DNA from: Psettodes erumei
Taxonomy: Eukaryota; Chordata; Actinopteri; Pleuronectiformes; Psettodidae
Direction of reading: 5' to 3'
Assembly: GCA_016785225.1 (NCBI GenBank)
Contig: JAFBJZ010000454.1
Location: 362,501 to 426,500, forward strand
DNA length: 64,000 bases
Both the position numbers and the translations under genes were made by a program. Shown in pieces: positions 12,295 through 25,213 of the stretch; positions within the stretch are counted from its first letter, which is position 1; each line of letters starts with the position of its first letter. The notes beneath the pieces are model-generated. The model worked only from the letters and a program-made list of their open reading frames with translations. It made no database searches and had not been told where the DNA came from.

Positions 12295-14544
12295 CTTATC
12301 GGCCACCTCCAGCTCAGAGCGGTCTTCCTCCATCATGTGAAGTACCTGCTCCAGCCCTTTCACACGGTGGCACTCGCCGTCCGTCACGCTTTGTGCGGCG
12401 GCCGCGGGAGAGACGGCGCCGGGCCGACGCCGGGCTCGCCGGGTCGGGATCCGAATGAAACCTCTTCAGTTTCTCTGGCCGCTTTTTTTTTTTAGCTTTT
12501 CCTCCGTCAGTTTGAGAAACACAGGATTCTCTGGATGTGTGGCTGCGTGGTGTCGATAAGTCGCCTCCTTTACTTTTTCATCACACTCGCGTCTCGACAA
12601 CAGAGCTTTCCCTATCAAAGTCTCACACGCACAGACACACAACCTCCACCCGAACATTCGCCCATCTGGGGCTGACGCGTTGCTTCACGACAGAGGCGAT
12701 GGAAAAGGACGCACACGTTTGTGTTGAAGCGAGTCTCGCACATTTGGGTTAGATGGTTGAAATGCCAAAAAGCTTGAGGAGAGTAATTTTCCCAGCTCAT
12801 CCCTTCCGTCAGCATTCCTGCTTCAGTGGTCTGGAATTCCCCGAGCGAGTTCTCCTGAACGTCTCGACAAAAGGTTGGAGCGGCTGCACGCACAACATTT
12901 GACTTCCCTGACGTGCAGCAAACATCCCGACGTGGACGGCGATGGCTCTCGACAACCCCACCCACCACCACCACCACACACACATACGTTTGACGCTTCG
13001 CCCGAGGCCATTCGACTAATTCTCCACTTCGTTTGTCTCATTAACATAAAGGTGCATTCAGCGTTATCACCCCACCGATGCAACGACACACACACACACA
13101 CACCCCCAAGATAAAACTGCTCCTGTTTTAATTGAAATCTCTCCAGTCGGTCGATTCACTCGTTTTTTAAGGTTTATTATTCAGGAACTGACCTGAACTC
13201 TTATGAAACCGATGTTTTATAAAAGATTGAAGGTGAAGCACGCAAAGTGTTGGGTCGATCGTTCTTCCACCACCTGAGCGTGCGTACGTTACGTTCAACG
13301 GCTGCATTAAATACACAAGTGATGCGTTACACAGGTTTGTATAGATGCAGAGGTTTCTGCGCTTCGTCTGTTTTCTACAAACCCACAATTCTCTGTAAGA
13401 ATCAGAGGATGAGCGGAGGGAGCGACCGAGGCCCCGAGAGGGGCGTCGTGTTGATCGAACCAATTTCCCCCCGAAAGCATGGTCACTCAGTCAGAGTTAA
13501 GTTGCCTGCCGCCACTTGTTGTGTTGTCCTGGCAACTGCACACAAAGTGTCTCAAAGCCAGCTGGGACCTTCCACAATTTGGTGCCGCTTCATCCTGCAC
13601 AGGACGCAGTTTGGAGTCCGATGCCACCGCGCCGACCTTGGCGTTTTCATTTTTTTATTCAGTGAATAAATTAACCATTAAAATGGTCAGAGGAAAACGG
13701 CCTTTGGATGTTTTATTTGCGAATGAATCTACTTGCGGCCTCTGCAGTTCTAATTATTTCCAACTGTATGGGCCAAACAAAAAGAATATCTCACGTCAGA
13801 AAAGGAGTTAAAGTAGCACAAAAGTTCAGACAGGGCAGGATGCAGAAAGGAAACCGCTTATCAAAACCAGCATTACGCCGTTTTCCAGCAAAGTGGGAGT
13901 TTGAAAAGACAGCGAGGACGGTTATTAAACTGCTTCAAGTGATTTACATGAGGACGGCAGCCTGTAGCGTGCAGCCAAACCAACAGATGGCTCCCGCGCA
14001 AAATCCACCAAACCCACAACAAATATTTGGAATTGCCATAGAGACGTTCCCGGCCCGATCCCAGAAAGACTTCAGTGTCTGATTTACAAATGGAGTAAAA
14101 ACGGATAAAGCAGCAGAACATCGTCGCCGCGGTGTTTGGAAGGCAGCGAAAAAAAAAAAAAGCCCATTTATCTGCAGCGGTGTAGTTGCAAGGTCTGCGA
14201 AGGCCGTGCTGAGATAAACACATGGGAATTAAGCAGAAGGGACGGCCCGAGCGGGCGGGGCAGCGATTCACGCAGGGAACGAGAAGGAGCGCCGAATCAG
14301 GAGAAACGCCTCGTTTCCCCCGGCAACGCGGGGAAAAATCTTATTAAGGCAGGTTACGTGAAGGTGAGGCGACTGCAGGGAGGACGGAGGAACAGGTTAG
14401 AGGAGGGATGGATGGAGGGATGGGTGGAGGAAGAGAGGACTCACACCCTATCGCTCTCTTAACATCTGTCTGCTCGCTCCTAAAACCGGGGAAGCAGCTG
14501 CGACTCATCTGCTGATTAGAGCTGTGATCAATCACTCATCACAA

Positions 14545-14555
14545 TGTGTGTGTCT

Positions 14556-14620
<65 letters not shown>

Positions 14621-14626
14621 TGCGCA
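14545..14626 (+). repeat. (TG)n microsatellite
   Basis: About 40 TG units with two TC interruptions near the start and CG steps at the end. Confidence 0.95.
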
Positions 14627-14984
14627 CAGTGGAAGCAGTAATTAATAAGCAAAGCTACGTCAGCTCAGGTCAGGGGTGCGGTGGACGGCGTTCAGCGGGG
14701 TGTGCGCTTGTTTTATTCATCTGAACGGCCAAATTAGAAGTGTCCACTAGTATAAACAGAGACCTGGTGGTTTCAGGCCGTCTGCGCTAATGACGAGCGT
14801 TACCGAGGATTACTTTTATAAAAGTTATGATTTTTACGCTCAGTACAGGAGACACAAGGCAAAATTAATATTTTCAACTGGTAGTCAGAGTAGTCAGGTT
14901 TAATTTGTCTAGCTTCCGTTCGAAATGCGGGTGAATGGGATTTGAAAAAGAGGAAAAAGAAGAAATCAAATAAAATAAAAATCA

Positions 14985-16695
14985 GTGTTACACAAGCATC
15001 TGTGGAGCCAAATCCTGCAGCAGCGTTGTTCCGGTTGCCGGGCCACGGTTCTATTACTCCCCGTTCTCCCGACACTCCTGCAACACTCCTTTTTTTTTTT
15101 TTGGGGGTGATAATCACTGCGTCCTTGCAAATTAGCCCGGTAGTTTGCCAGCAGCTGCATCCTTCTTAATTCCAATCTCTCCCCGCAGGGCAGGTACTGA
15201 TCATGTTCTGAAAGCCCCGCTGCCCACGCTCTCAATGCCTGAATCACATCCAATTTCCTTACAGGAGACCTGGCCGCTGACCCAAACGCTGCGGCGCCGT
15301 ACAGTCTGGCACAGATCTCATCAAGGCCATGTGATTTTTTTTGCTTTTTTTTCCCAGCGATGAGCAACTCACTCCCCATTCCTTCCTCTTTTTTTTTGCA
15401 TTTGCATTCGCATCGATAACTCCCAAAAAAACGTATACGTTCCAGTAGTCGGGCACATTTCCACCCCCACCCTCCGCCAGCCACCATAATCCTGCTCCAC
15501 CACCTCATCAGACTGCACCTGATTCCACAGGGGCCCCCGCATCCACAAACAGTGACCTACATACAGTCCAGATCCACCGGTACCTTCGGGAAGACGTCTT
15601 TGATCGCAGCGATGAAAAGCAGCGGGCTTCTCACACTGCCTTGAGGTGCGCCATTTCAAACAACTGTACAGGTACTGATTGACAGGTGTGAATGAATCCC
15701 CCCCCCAAACAGGAAACTCTCCCATGGACACCCAATGTGTGCAGCTTAATTAATAACCATTCCTTCCGAGAAACAGTAGATTCTGTCCACGTTGTTCCCT
15801 GGTTCCTTTCTTCTGAGGTTCACAAGCGTTTGTGCGATCATCCTCCCCGTTATCTTCCACACTCTGGCCTGTTACTAGTGGGCGCAGATGGATCCTTATC
15901 GGAAACCGCCACCGCATCTGTTCCACGCACTTGCTTGATCCCCCCCCCCCCCGCTCCGTTACAAAGCTCCAGCAGCTTTGAGATGCTGTAGCGTAGCGTA
16001 GCATATCTGATCCCCCCCCCTGCAGAGGTCGATCTTTTTTCACTCTGCCAGAAGAAAAATGGTTTATCAGTTAAATCGCCTGTGTCTTCTCTCGCGTACA
16101 ACACACCTGGATGCTTCTCCCTTCTCCTGGACAATCCTCCTATCCTCCTGGGATTGTCCATCTGCTGCCATGACAGTTCCCGGGGTTATCCCGCTCCGGT
16201 CTTTCCAAGAACCGCATTGGGATTCCACCAGCTGGATTCACTTCCACTCTTTCTCCCATCAAGCAGGAGACAACTTCCCAGCTGCTGAATGCTGATTCAG
16301 CTCCTCTACTGTAATTCATACATGCCACATCCCCATCATCCATCTCAATCTTCACCCACCACCACGTGAACATGAGATCTGCTCATCATGCTTCGTCCTT
16401 GTATCCGCAGCAGGTAATCCACCTCCTCACTACTTTCCCACACTTTTTCCATTCCACTGCATATTCCAATCACCTCCCACCTCCCCCATCTCTTACTCTA
16501 TCTTGTTTGATGAATGTAGTACATCCTCCTCCTCCTCCTCCTCCTCCTCCTACCCCATGATTTTTATCTCTCCTTATCGGCGCGCTGCATAACCACCACA
16601 GGTCTGGCTTTAACCAGGTTTCCTGAACGGATCCATGATGGTTCCCTGGCTCGACTGATTGGTGAGGATCTCCATCACTTCTTCCCGTGCCCAAA
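14985..16695 (-). mobile_element. Degraded jockey/I-like LINE, internally deleted
   Basis: Three pieces in the right order on the minus strand. (1) Endonuclease: VQETWLKP (about 16605-16628), then RRDKN..GGG..CTTFIKQ (about 16509-16575), the APE-type block usually reading ETWLKP..GGGC.TFIKQ. (2) Reverse transcriptase: NGAPQGSVRSPLLF (about 15614-15656), then KDVFPKVP and, after stops and frame changes, HCLWMRG..VVEQ and RVGVEMC, like GALWVRGRN..VEQW..KWGV in intact elements. (3) C-terminal part: EWG.S.SSL..HMALMRSV, YGAAA..SAARS..KLDVIQA, LELRRMQLLANYRANLQG (about 15128-15390) and KGVLQEC. Between (1) and (2) only about 850 bp remain, far less than in an intact element, with several frameshifts and stops. 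Minus-strand ORFs here are remnants of this one element. Confidence 0.9.
16523..16551 (+). repeat. (CTC)n trinucleotide run inside the LINE
   Basis: About nine CTC units. On the LINE's coding (minus) strand they read as GGA/GGN codons in the Gly-rich stretch just before CTTFIKQ, so this looks like expansion of the element's own glycine codons rather than an independent repeat. Confidence 0.85.
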
Positions 16696-17850
16696 TAAAT
16701 GATCCTCCATTTTTTTGTTTTTTTTGGGGTGGGTGGGGGGGGGTGTTAATCTCCCGACTTATGACCGCCCACCTACATTACTGGCTCCTCCACAGTTACA
16801 GCATTTTGGCTGCACCCCCACGCTCCACCTGGGGTAGTATCCCTTTTTGCCCCCCCCCTCGGGTGCAGCCAAGCGGCTCTAATGGACCTCTTAACGCCGA
16901 CAGAGAGCCAGAAAGAGGTAGATAAAAGAGACGGATGGAGAGAGGCCATCGCGTCGTGTTATTTATCACGGCGCATGAGGAATAACTGGATCTGGACTAC
17001 AATTAAACATTAGTTGTTTGTCAAATCAGCACAACAGCAGACGCACAAAGGGTCGGGACATGTCGACTCAGGAAGTGAAATCCAAGTAGAATGCTTCCAC
17101 TTCCGCGTCGAGTGTTAATGCCATGTTTTATTTTTAGCAAAAGAGCGCGGATGTTGGCGGCAGCAGACTGACAGCTCGTTCGCTCTGCCTCAGCGAATCG
17201 AATCGCAGCTTCTTTTTTTTATGACAGCACACCTTTTCTTTTTCTTATTTCTTTGCGGGGATGCACGGCAGCTTGAAATCTGACCTGACGTTCGTGCTGC
17301 AATGTGGGGTTTTTTTCTCATTATGTTCTCATCACAGTAACATGGGAAAGATCTTTCCTGCCATAATTAGAAAAGGACCAACGCACAGCCCGTGGTGGTA
17401 CCAATTAAAAAAAGACTTCATCGCGCATTAAAAAACTGCTTTTCAGTCACATCGCTGGAAATGACACTGTATTATCTCCTTTCAGGTGTTTCAACGTGTT
17501 TACAAATCTACGCTCGGTACATGTATTTCCCACAGAAATAAGATTTATTTTGAAACTGATATTCGTTGCATTTGCCCCCTGACCCGTCTGCAAACACAAT
17601 CGCATGGAAATAAACAAATCAGGTGAAATCACGGTGAAACAAGGCGGCTGTTGTTTGGCTCTTTTTGCTCGTGGTCATTCTAATGCGAGCAAATACTGAA
17701 TCAAGTGGAAGCTGAGAAGTTTCTTTGAGGATGAAACGGAGGTCAGACGTGTGGGAAGTGAAAATGCTCTTGTACATTCACCTCCGTGAACTCGCTCCTA
17801 CACACTGTGTTTCTACTTCAGCAGATCTTTGCTTGAGCCAAAAATTTAAA

Positions 17851-17872
17851 TATATATATATATATATATATA
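17851..17872 (+). repeat. (TA)11 microsatellite
   Basis: Perfect alternating TA over 22 bp, flanked by aaatttaaa and aaagg. Confidence 0.9.
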
Positions 17873-18484
17873 AAGGAAACCTACACAACAAAGTCTAAAC
17901 AGCTTTTTTTAAAAAATGTAAGATCTGTAGCATGCCCTGGATTTTCATGTCACCTTGGACTGAACTGGTTTGAAAAGCATTTTTTAAAAAACATTAGAAG
18001 GCTTTCATAAGAAAGAAGAAAACAAATGGACGTGATGTCATTTTCATATTATTTTTGAAAGGTATTCTTGAATATTTTGATTCTGTTTTGGACTTTAATA
18101 CGGACGGATTTTTCTTTGTTTGTTTTTTTCAGTCCAAACACAGAAAGCACTAATCTCTGGGTCCTTCACCATTGTTACATACAGCGAAAAGAAGAAGATT
18201 TGAAACAGGATTTTTTGGGAACAAACTTCTCAATGCTCTTGAGAAAATTGTTCGGTTTTGGGGAATTGTTGAGCCATGAATGTGCGCTCTCTCTCAGGGC
18301 TTTCTGCTTGTTGTTGGTTTTTTCTTTGTGGAGTTCATGATATACTTAACTTTTAATTTGTTGACGGAGGAAAAGTTCATGGGTCTCAGTTTATTTACGA
18401 ATGAACTCTACAGCCGCGTGACTCTGCTGAACCTGCACGAGTGGAGGTGAACCGGACGACAACACGACGGCTGCTTTGTCTCAC

Positions 18485-18556
18485 GTATGTAAACCCGTAT
18501 GTAAACCCGTACGTAAACATGTATGTAAACACGCATGTGAACACGTATGTGAGACG
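18485..18556 (+). repeat. 12-bp minisatellite of forkhead-like motifs
   Basis: Six tandem 12-bp units of consensus GTATGTAAACMC. The first four units are near-perfect and the last two decay (GCATGTGAACAC, GTATGTGAGACG). Each good unit contains TGTAAAC, close to the forkhead (FOX) core GTAAACA; the third unit and the start of the fourth read GTAAACATG. Confidence 0.85.
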
Positions 18557-19011
18557 TGTTGTGACGTGAATGCTGACCTCCACGTCAGGAACCAAACCGC
18601 CGCCCTGCTGCGGTCCAAACCTCACGTGGTGACAACGACACAAACTTGTCGTGCGTTTGCGTTGCCCGGGTATCTGCTGAGCGTGTCTTTGTGTGTTTGT
18701 GCGAGTCTGCCAGCAGCTTTCTTTCTGATTACTCACTTCATATCCTCTTCCAAACTTTCATGAGATGAGATTTTCATATCAATCCTCTCTGCAAATCTCT
18801 TTAGCTGGCTCTCCTCAGTGTGTACCTTGTAAGGTGTGTGTCTGTGTGTGTGTGTGTGTGTGCGTCTCCGCTGTCTTTTTTTCCGTGTGGAAAACATATT
18901 GCCGAAGGAGACACAACACATCTCACGCTGTGCCCGCGCGGTAACCAGGGAACTGAGCGAAGAGGAGGGGGGGGTTGCAAACAGATGCTCGGGGACGGAG
19001 GAGAGGGAGGA

Positions 19012-19047
19012 AGGAGGGAGGAGGAGGAGGAGGAGGAGGAGGAGGAA
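19012..19047 (+). repeat. (GGA)n trinucleotide tract
   Basis: About nine GGA/GAG units extending a purine-rich stretch that starts at about 18955. Reads as poly-Ser, poly-Glu or poly-Arg in various frames, which inflates the local open frames. Confidence 0.9.
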
Positions 19048-19387
19048 ACGAGGCCGCGCACGCTTGTCGAGTTGGATTTCAACACAACCGATGAACGGCC
19101 CCTGTAATGTCGCACACTTGCGGCGCAAACCACAACCATGACATCTGGCTTCGGCTTGTGTTTGAAAATCAGGTTGTTGTGTTGTTGTTGTGTTTTTTTT
19201 TTTTAATGTGGAAAGTCTTGCATAATCAACACCAAGTTGTAGATTTTGTGTGTTTGAGGATGGGGTGTGTGTGTTCCTGACAGCCATCTGTCCGCTCTGT
19301 TCCTCTGACTCTGTTCTGCAGCGGCGCCGTTCGCTCGTAGGGCCTCGTCGATGCGTGTGCGTGAAAAGTTGTGCTCCGACGTGCCCG

Positions 19388-19413
19388 TGTTGTTGTTGTT
19401 GTTGTTGTTGTTT
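19388..19413 (+). repeat. (TTG)n trinucleotide tract
   Basis: About eight TTG units. Confidence 0.9.
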
Positions 19414-19561
19414 AATTTGTCGTCGCATGGGGCCTTTAATCCCCTCCATACGATAATCCGTTCTGATTCTGGCGCCTAAGTGGCAGCGTTTAGAAGAGAA
19501 ATCGGCTTTGTGTCCCGCAAACACTATTAAATTAACCACTGGTTCACGTCCACCTCGACTT

Positions 19562-19563
<2 letters not shown>

Positions 19564-19597
<34 letters not shown>
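19564..19597 (+). repeat. (CA)n microsatellite
   Basis: About 17 perfect CA units. Another tract follows at 19929-19958. Confidence 0.93.
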
Positions 19598-19598
<1 letters not shown>

Positions 19599-20293
19599 CA
19601 GTGTGATACAGAAAACATGAACCACAACAGAACCAGACAAACTTCTGCACCAAGCGGAATATGCATGAAATCCAAACGTTAGCGACACGCTGCTTCTCTT
19701 TTCACCCGCAGCTCTTTGACGAGTCGTAACGACAAACGTGACAAACGCAACGCACAAACACTGGAAAACCATCTTTGCTGACGCGCCGCACTTCCGTCCA
19801 ATAACCGCAGAGGCGCTGCCTTCGCTCGTGCCTCGACGCAAAGAAGCCAAACTGTGTGCACAGAGCAGACAAGTGGGTCCTTATGAGCTGCTTTACATGC
19901 AAAACGCATCCTCAGATGTGGCAGGGTTCACACACACACACACACACACACGCACACAACACGCACATAACCGTGCACACAATCAGCAGGGACACGGGCA
20001 CCGGCCGCCCTATCAACAACCGTGGCACCGCTCGGGTTAGCGCCGAGGCGGCTGCACCAGAATGCCGACAAAGAAGTAAAGAATAGGTCCAGGGTGACTC
20101 AGACCCGCGCTACACCGCTGTAGACACACACTCTCATGCGCACGCACACACACACACTCACACACACAAGCGCACTAGCTCAATCCGAGCTTCAGCTCAC
20201 GTCTGCGGCTGACAAAATGTCCCACTCAATCATGTTCTCTTTTTCTTCCCCTCGTTGTCACTCTGCTCTGCTTCTGCACTGCTGCAGAGGGGG

Positions 20294-20294
<1 letters not shown>

Positions 20295-20339
<45 letters not shown>

Positions 20340-20343
20340 ACAC
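20295..20343 (+). repeat. (CA)n microsatellite facing a (TG)n tract
   Basis: About 24 CA units with one GA step; a (TG)n tract at 20496-20526 lies 150 bp downstream in opposite sense, forming a potential long inverted pair. Confidence 0.93.
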
Positions 20344-20492
20344 CTTCCACTCTCTCCTTCCCTCCCTCCTTTTTAATTCCCCTCTTATCAAAGCGCAAAC
20401 AATCCATAAATCCAAATTTTCCATATACCCATCTCATTACTCATACATCTCCAACTGCACTCTAAGTTTGTGTACGGAAAGTGCAGCAATTG

Positions 20493-20529
<37 letters not shown>

Positions 20530-21409
20530 CTGCATATGCTTTTAGGGAAAGTGCAGGAATGGTAATTGTTTGCTTCTTATCACTTATCATTTCTCGGGGT
20601 TGTGCAAAGTGTCAACAGTGGTTAGAAAGGGAGGAGACGTGCGGGCGGCCCCGAGAAATAAAATAAAAATGAAAATAAAGCGAAGCTCTTTTCTTTTGAT
20701 TCTATTCTGACGACAAGAAAGGACAGAGTTGTTTTCCTTTCTCCGTCTCCGTGAGAAATGCCTCCAATCTAATGAAATTCTCCGCTCATTACCTTTTGCT
20801 ATCTCACTTTTATCAAGTCACTCACAAAATATTTTCATTATGTTTGCGTCTTTTAGCAGCTGCGGTCCACTCACATATGCAGGATCAGATCTGGGATCAG
20901 ATCTGTGTGTGTGTGTGTGGGGTCACTTTATGTGCGTATCAAAGAGCCGGCGTATAAATAAAGGACGTTTATTACCGCTGTCGCTGCCTTGCTCGGGGAA
21001 CGCAGTCCACAGCGCACTGTTAAAAATAGAAGCTGACAGGAAGTTTTACAGTCTTACGGCTCATTTTATTCATTATGGGATTCAACTGTGTGAGAACATA
21101 AAGCAGGAAAAAGAGAAGGACCCCCCACCCCCCAGTAATTGTGTAGAAAGCGGTTACGACTATTTGCACACCTGCAGCGTGAGCAAACGGCGATGCATCA
21201 AACGCAGCATGCGGCCGTTAGAGAAGAAAGATGCTAATTCACAATCCGCCACTAGCCGGGGTCGAGTTAGCGTCCAGCAGCGCAGCGAAAATGTCCTCTG
21301 AAGTCTCTGTTGGTTTCCTAGCAACTGGTCACAGCCAATCAGTGGCAAATAACCCCCTCCCCAAAAAATGGTGAATTGTCATTGGTACGTGTCAGTTTTC
21401 ATGCAGATT

Positions 21410-21482
21410 CAGAAGCTAGCCTGCCCCCTCCCCATTTCTAGTCTTTGTGCTAAGCTAAGCTAACTGCTAGCTTGCAGTATGG
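21410..21482 (+). repeat. Possible fish dispersed repeat fragment
   Basis: The words ctagcctgccccctccccat, ttctagtctttgtgctaag and ctaagctaactgctagcttg match a motif seen across fish genomes (cctgtttccagtctttatgctaagctaagctaac). Only this core is recognised; family and limits are uncertain. Confidence 0.5.
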
Positions 21483-23811
21483 TGAGCTGGAAATCTGACT
21501 TTTCATCCAGCACTCGAACACACACAAAAAAATTAGGCTAAATGTAACAATTGAACTGCGACAATATTTCATTTCACTATTTTGGACCGACTGTCGTGTT
21601 GATTTATAAACACATCGTCCTCACACATTTCTACGAAAAACAAAATGTACGAGCTGACATTTTCACTCCGTACAACAACAACAACACAAATGAGGTTGAA
21701 AACTGAGCACATGCATTTTCGCAACACGACTCCGAGTTTTAAAGTTTGTCGTGAAGTTATTTATAATTCAGACTGTAAATCCAAGATAATCCGTCCCGTG
21801 ACCACGTTAATCTAACGCCATCGGTGCGGCGCCGCCTCCGTGGGGGCGGGGCTGCCCGTGGCGGCGGCGACTCCTTCACACACGTCTTGTTTGTGTCCTC
21901 TCCGGGAGACCGAGTCGCTTTGTTCCTGCACTCGAGTGGCCCCATTCTTCACTTTGATTAGTTTCCAATGCTCCAATAAGCGTTCTCCCAAAGCTGATTA
22001 GTCAAGTTTCCATTCCACAAACACATTAAGTCTCATCCTCGCAGCTGCCGCCAGATGTGCAAAAGTCCACACACACAGACCTACACGGGACAATGTAAAC
22101 AGATTCAACCGTCACAATGCCACGGACGTAAAAAACCACAACATTACGCAAAGAACATTGTGATGTTGATTAGTGCGCACTCCTGTGTCCGACGAGTAAA
22201 AAGTCAGAAAGGACAAAACCACCATGATGTCCTCTTCACTTTTAAAACACACAGTATATCACCACTCAGGTGCATGATCGCACAAAACGGGCATAAATAT
22301 GCATTATCACACGCACACACACAGGACTTTACAAACAACTTTAAAGCTTGTGTCCTATAATCCACAAAATCTCTTTTATGTCCCTCTTTATCTTTCAGTG
22401 CGCGTTTGATGACCAGTCATCTGTCCACTTTATGTGATTCCGTCTTATCAATAACTCACCCTCATTACGTCCCCGGGTGTGGAAGTGGAGCGATTCAACA
22501 ACATCTCGGAGAAAGAGCGAGCGTTGGCAGAGATCCTTGATTCTGGACACATTCGGGTTTTATAGGCGGGGGGCTGAGCGCTCAGATAGTGTCATTACCA
22601 GCCAGTTCACCTTGAGGTTATGCGTGTCCCACCGTAAATCGCCAGGCCGCTCTCACCTTGGCCAGGTGCCGCGAAACCGAAGCGGGAGGAGGGAATCGTT
22701 CATCTCGTGAAAACATTCCGGTGTGTGTGTGTTTGTGTGTGTGTGTGTGGGGGGGTTGCAGACCGCTCGGCGTCTCGCCTTGAGTTATCCTGCGGCGCAA
22801 CAGCTGTATTTGTCAGTGGGATTTGTACAAGTGTTAAGTTATGTAGCCGGCGTCCCGGTGGTTGTTGGGAAAAGACAAACGGGGTTTTTTGCGAAGGGGC
22901 CCGGAAGAATCCAAACTCCCGGACGGAACACGACGGGCTCCAAACTAGTTTTGCCGACACAAATCAATTTTGAGGTTGCGGTGTAATGTAGGCTGTTTGT
23001 TTATTTACAGTTACATTAAAACTTAAATTAAGTAAAATTATTAAGGTTTGGCATGACAAGGAGTTTTTCCCCCGACAGCTAACAGCTAACAGCTAACAAC
23101 AACGTGTGCACTAATTGCAGTTATTAGGACAAGGACTGCACGTCGGTTTTTATTTGTTCATTTCATGTCTGCTTCCTTTTTTTACATGACTCATTTTAAA
23201 CGTGTGCAGTAAATTATGGCGCAGATCGAAACAGAGCAGCCAACCTCATTTCACTGCACGTTCTGCTCAAGATAAATCAAAGTCCTTGAATCCTCAGGAA
23301 GGACACGAAACCCAGCGCCTCCCTGTGAAGGTCAGGCGCTTTGTGCATCCAGCTAACCGTGCCCTACTTACTGTTCTTTTCTTTTTTTTCTCCGTGCCGT
23401 TATTTTCTGTTCTTCGACAGAAACAATGGATGCTGCGGCAGGACTTGATGAGAAACTTTCAATCCACTGTGTGTTCGCTGAAGTCGCGCCCACGCTAAGT
23501 CCCAGTCGTAGCAGGTCCAGCAAGAAGTCAACCGGTGCGAATGTGTGATTTGGGTTCGCGAGTACAACACGCACCGGTGTACCGTGCACGAGGAGCACGC
23601 TCAGACAGCGAGGTTGTTTGGAGGAAACCAACCAGTTGTGTTGTGTTGTGTGTTTTTTTTTTTGGCTGAAGTCTGTAGCTGGGTGATTATCCTGCTGCCA
23701 GGTATTGATTTGTGAATTGCGGGGCCAAGCACCACCCTGGACTGAGACGTCCTGTCAATACAAATCTTATCGCCACATTCTCAGTGAAATAATTTCATTA
23801 ATTCCACTGCA

Positions 23812-23813
<2 letters not shown>

Positions 23814-23876
<63 letters not shown>
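23814..23876 (+). repeat. (TG)n microsatellite
   Basis: About 31 perfect TG units ending in a G-rich run. Confidence 0.95.
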
Positions 23877-23877
<1 letters not shown>

Positions 23878-24789
23878 TGGGGGCTGTTTTTTATGTGTCT
23901 GATAAAGTTGCAGACAACTCAACGTGATGTTAGTTTATTTAGCACGAGCTGCACATTCAAAGTAGATTGAAATGAATTAGCCGCGCCATGTATTTAGCTG
24001 CTGCTCAGGAGTTAGCGAGCGCGGGAACGTGACGATGACGAACTCTCAGCGTGAAGTCGTTACTGCTCACGATCAAACATGGAGGGTCAGAGCGAGGGAG
24101 TCCTCTCATCTCAAAAACATCAGACAAATGGAGGAACAAGAAAACCTCAAAAGTTTCTTTAAGGGCCTTTGTATTTATCGTACTATCTTAGATTTATTGA
24201 AGTTATAGTTTGAATTAGCGTCTTTTTTAACTGTAAACCTCGTGTGATATATTTTAACATTCATTCCAACCTACAGATGGACAGAATAATGCAGGTGACA
24301 CATTTCTATTAGACACAACTGTTGAGAGGTCGCGCTCCCCTGGCTTCACATTTTAATGGGATGCTCCAACTGGGTCATCAATAAATACGGCCCATCCATG
24401 CTCCATTTTTTTTTTTTTTCTTGATGGCGATAGCCCCCCCGGGTGGACTAACGATCCGTTTGGACGGGATAAACCGCTCGAAGTGTTCTCAGCATCCCGA
24501 GTCCCTGCGACACTCATTTCATTCATGTTTCCTTCCCTTCAATTCTCCTTTATTTCCAACTTCTTTTTCGCAGGAATCGATTTTTTTTTTTTTTACACAT
24601 AATGTAACACATAATGATAGCTTGACCATATCTCCTCACACCGGAGAGAGACAATCAACACAGAGATTTCTGAACTGCTCAAGACATAACAGTGTTATAT
24701 ATCAGAATCACTGCTTTGCCTTGTTATTTTATTAAATTATTACTTCCAATAGTTTATTCTCCATTCCATTTGGTTTTTCATGAATAATA

Positions 24790-25012
24790 TACCAGAGGTG
24801 GCCAGAAGTATGCAGACATCTGTGCATTACTTATTTACAGTCTCCACACTTCTGGGAAAAGAAAGTTTTTATAATATTTTGGAACTTGGCTGCAGGTTTT
24901 TTTTCCCCCTCCCAACCAGCCCAGGGGCAATAGTGAAGTTGGGCAATAAGGCTCCCAGGCTCAGCAGGAACAGTACTGATCTATTTTATGAGGCTAAAAG
25001 TAAGTAGACAGA
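24790..25012 (+). mobile_element. Tc1/mariner-type MITE remnant
   Basis: Contains, in order, tggccagaagtatgcagac, cagtctccacacttctgggaa, attttggaacttggctgcagg, ggcaatagtgaagttgggcaataagg and ggctcagcagg. These match the common fish non-autonomous Tc1-type element (tggccaaaagtattcagac ... cactcttctgggaa ... ttttggagcttggctgcagg ... cattagtgaggtc ... tgttgggc). The copy is old, with many changes and an inserted T/C-rich run. The far terminal repeat is not recognised. Confidence 0.8.
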
Positions 25013-25213
25013 CTCCGGCACCTACAACTGCAGAATGACAATAAGGATGGAAGGTGAAGAAGGTCAAGAGGAGTCAACGTTACACTGCTATCAGTGGCCA
25101 AGCCCTTTATTTCTAAACAATAACCCCACAATTACCTTTCCAGGCCGCCCAGTCCTGCCACCAGCATCTGGCTCTTTTTTTGATATAGCAGCCTTTATAT
25201 AACACCATCTTCT

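Larger units (their letters stand above)
5857..14984. other. Gene-free stretch: intergenic
   Basis: Contains the L2-type tail at 10.1 kb and the microsatellites at 6.3 and 12.0-12.3 kb. An AT-rich patch with repeated cttaatt words at about 6580-6625 may be regulatory. A GC-rich patch at about 12370-12450 has many CG dinucleotides. The 150-codon minus frame at 7841-8293 shows no recognisable domain. Confidence 0.65.
16696..24789. other. Gene-free stretch: intergenic
   Basis: Contains the FOX-like minisatellite (18.5 kb), several microsatellites and a possible dispersed-repeat fragment (21.4 kb). The longest open frame (18733-19653, minus) is built from repeat-coded Ser/Gln/Thr-His runs and is not a gene. 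No exon-like structure was recognised. Confidence 0.65.

Noticed and set aside
11498..12387. Long minus-strand frames of 199 and 161 codons
   Set aside because: Both pass through the (TG)n/(CA)n tracts, which cannot encode stops, artificially lengthening the frames.
18485..18556. Tandem units considered as a CRISPR array
   Set aside because: Direct 12-bp units with no spacers, in a vertebrate genome: a minisatellite.
18733..19653. A 306-codon minus-strand frame
   Set aside because: Composed of repeat-coded runs (Val-Cys from TG, Gln from TTG, Ser/Leu from GGA, Thr-His from CA) joined by unremarkable sequence; no domain.
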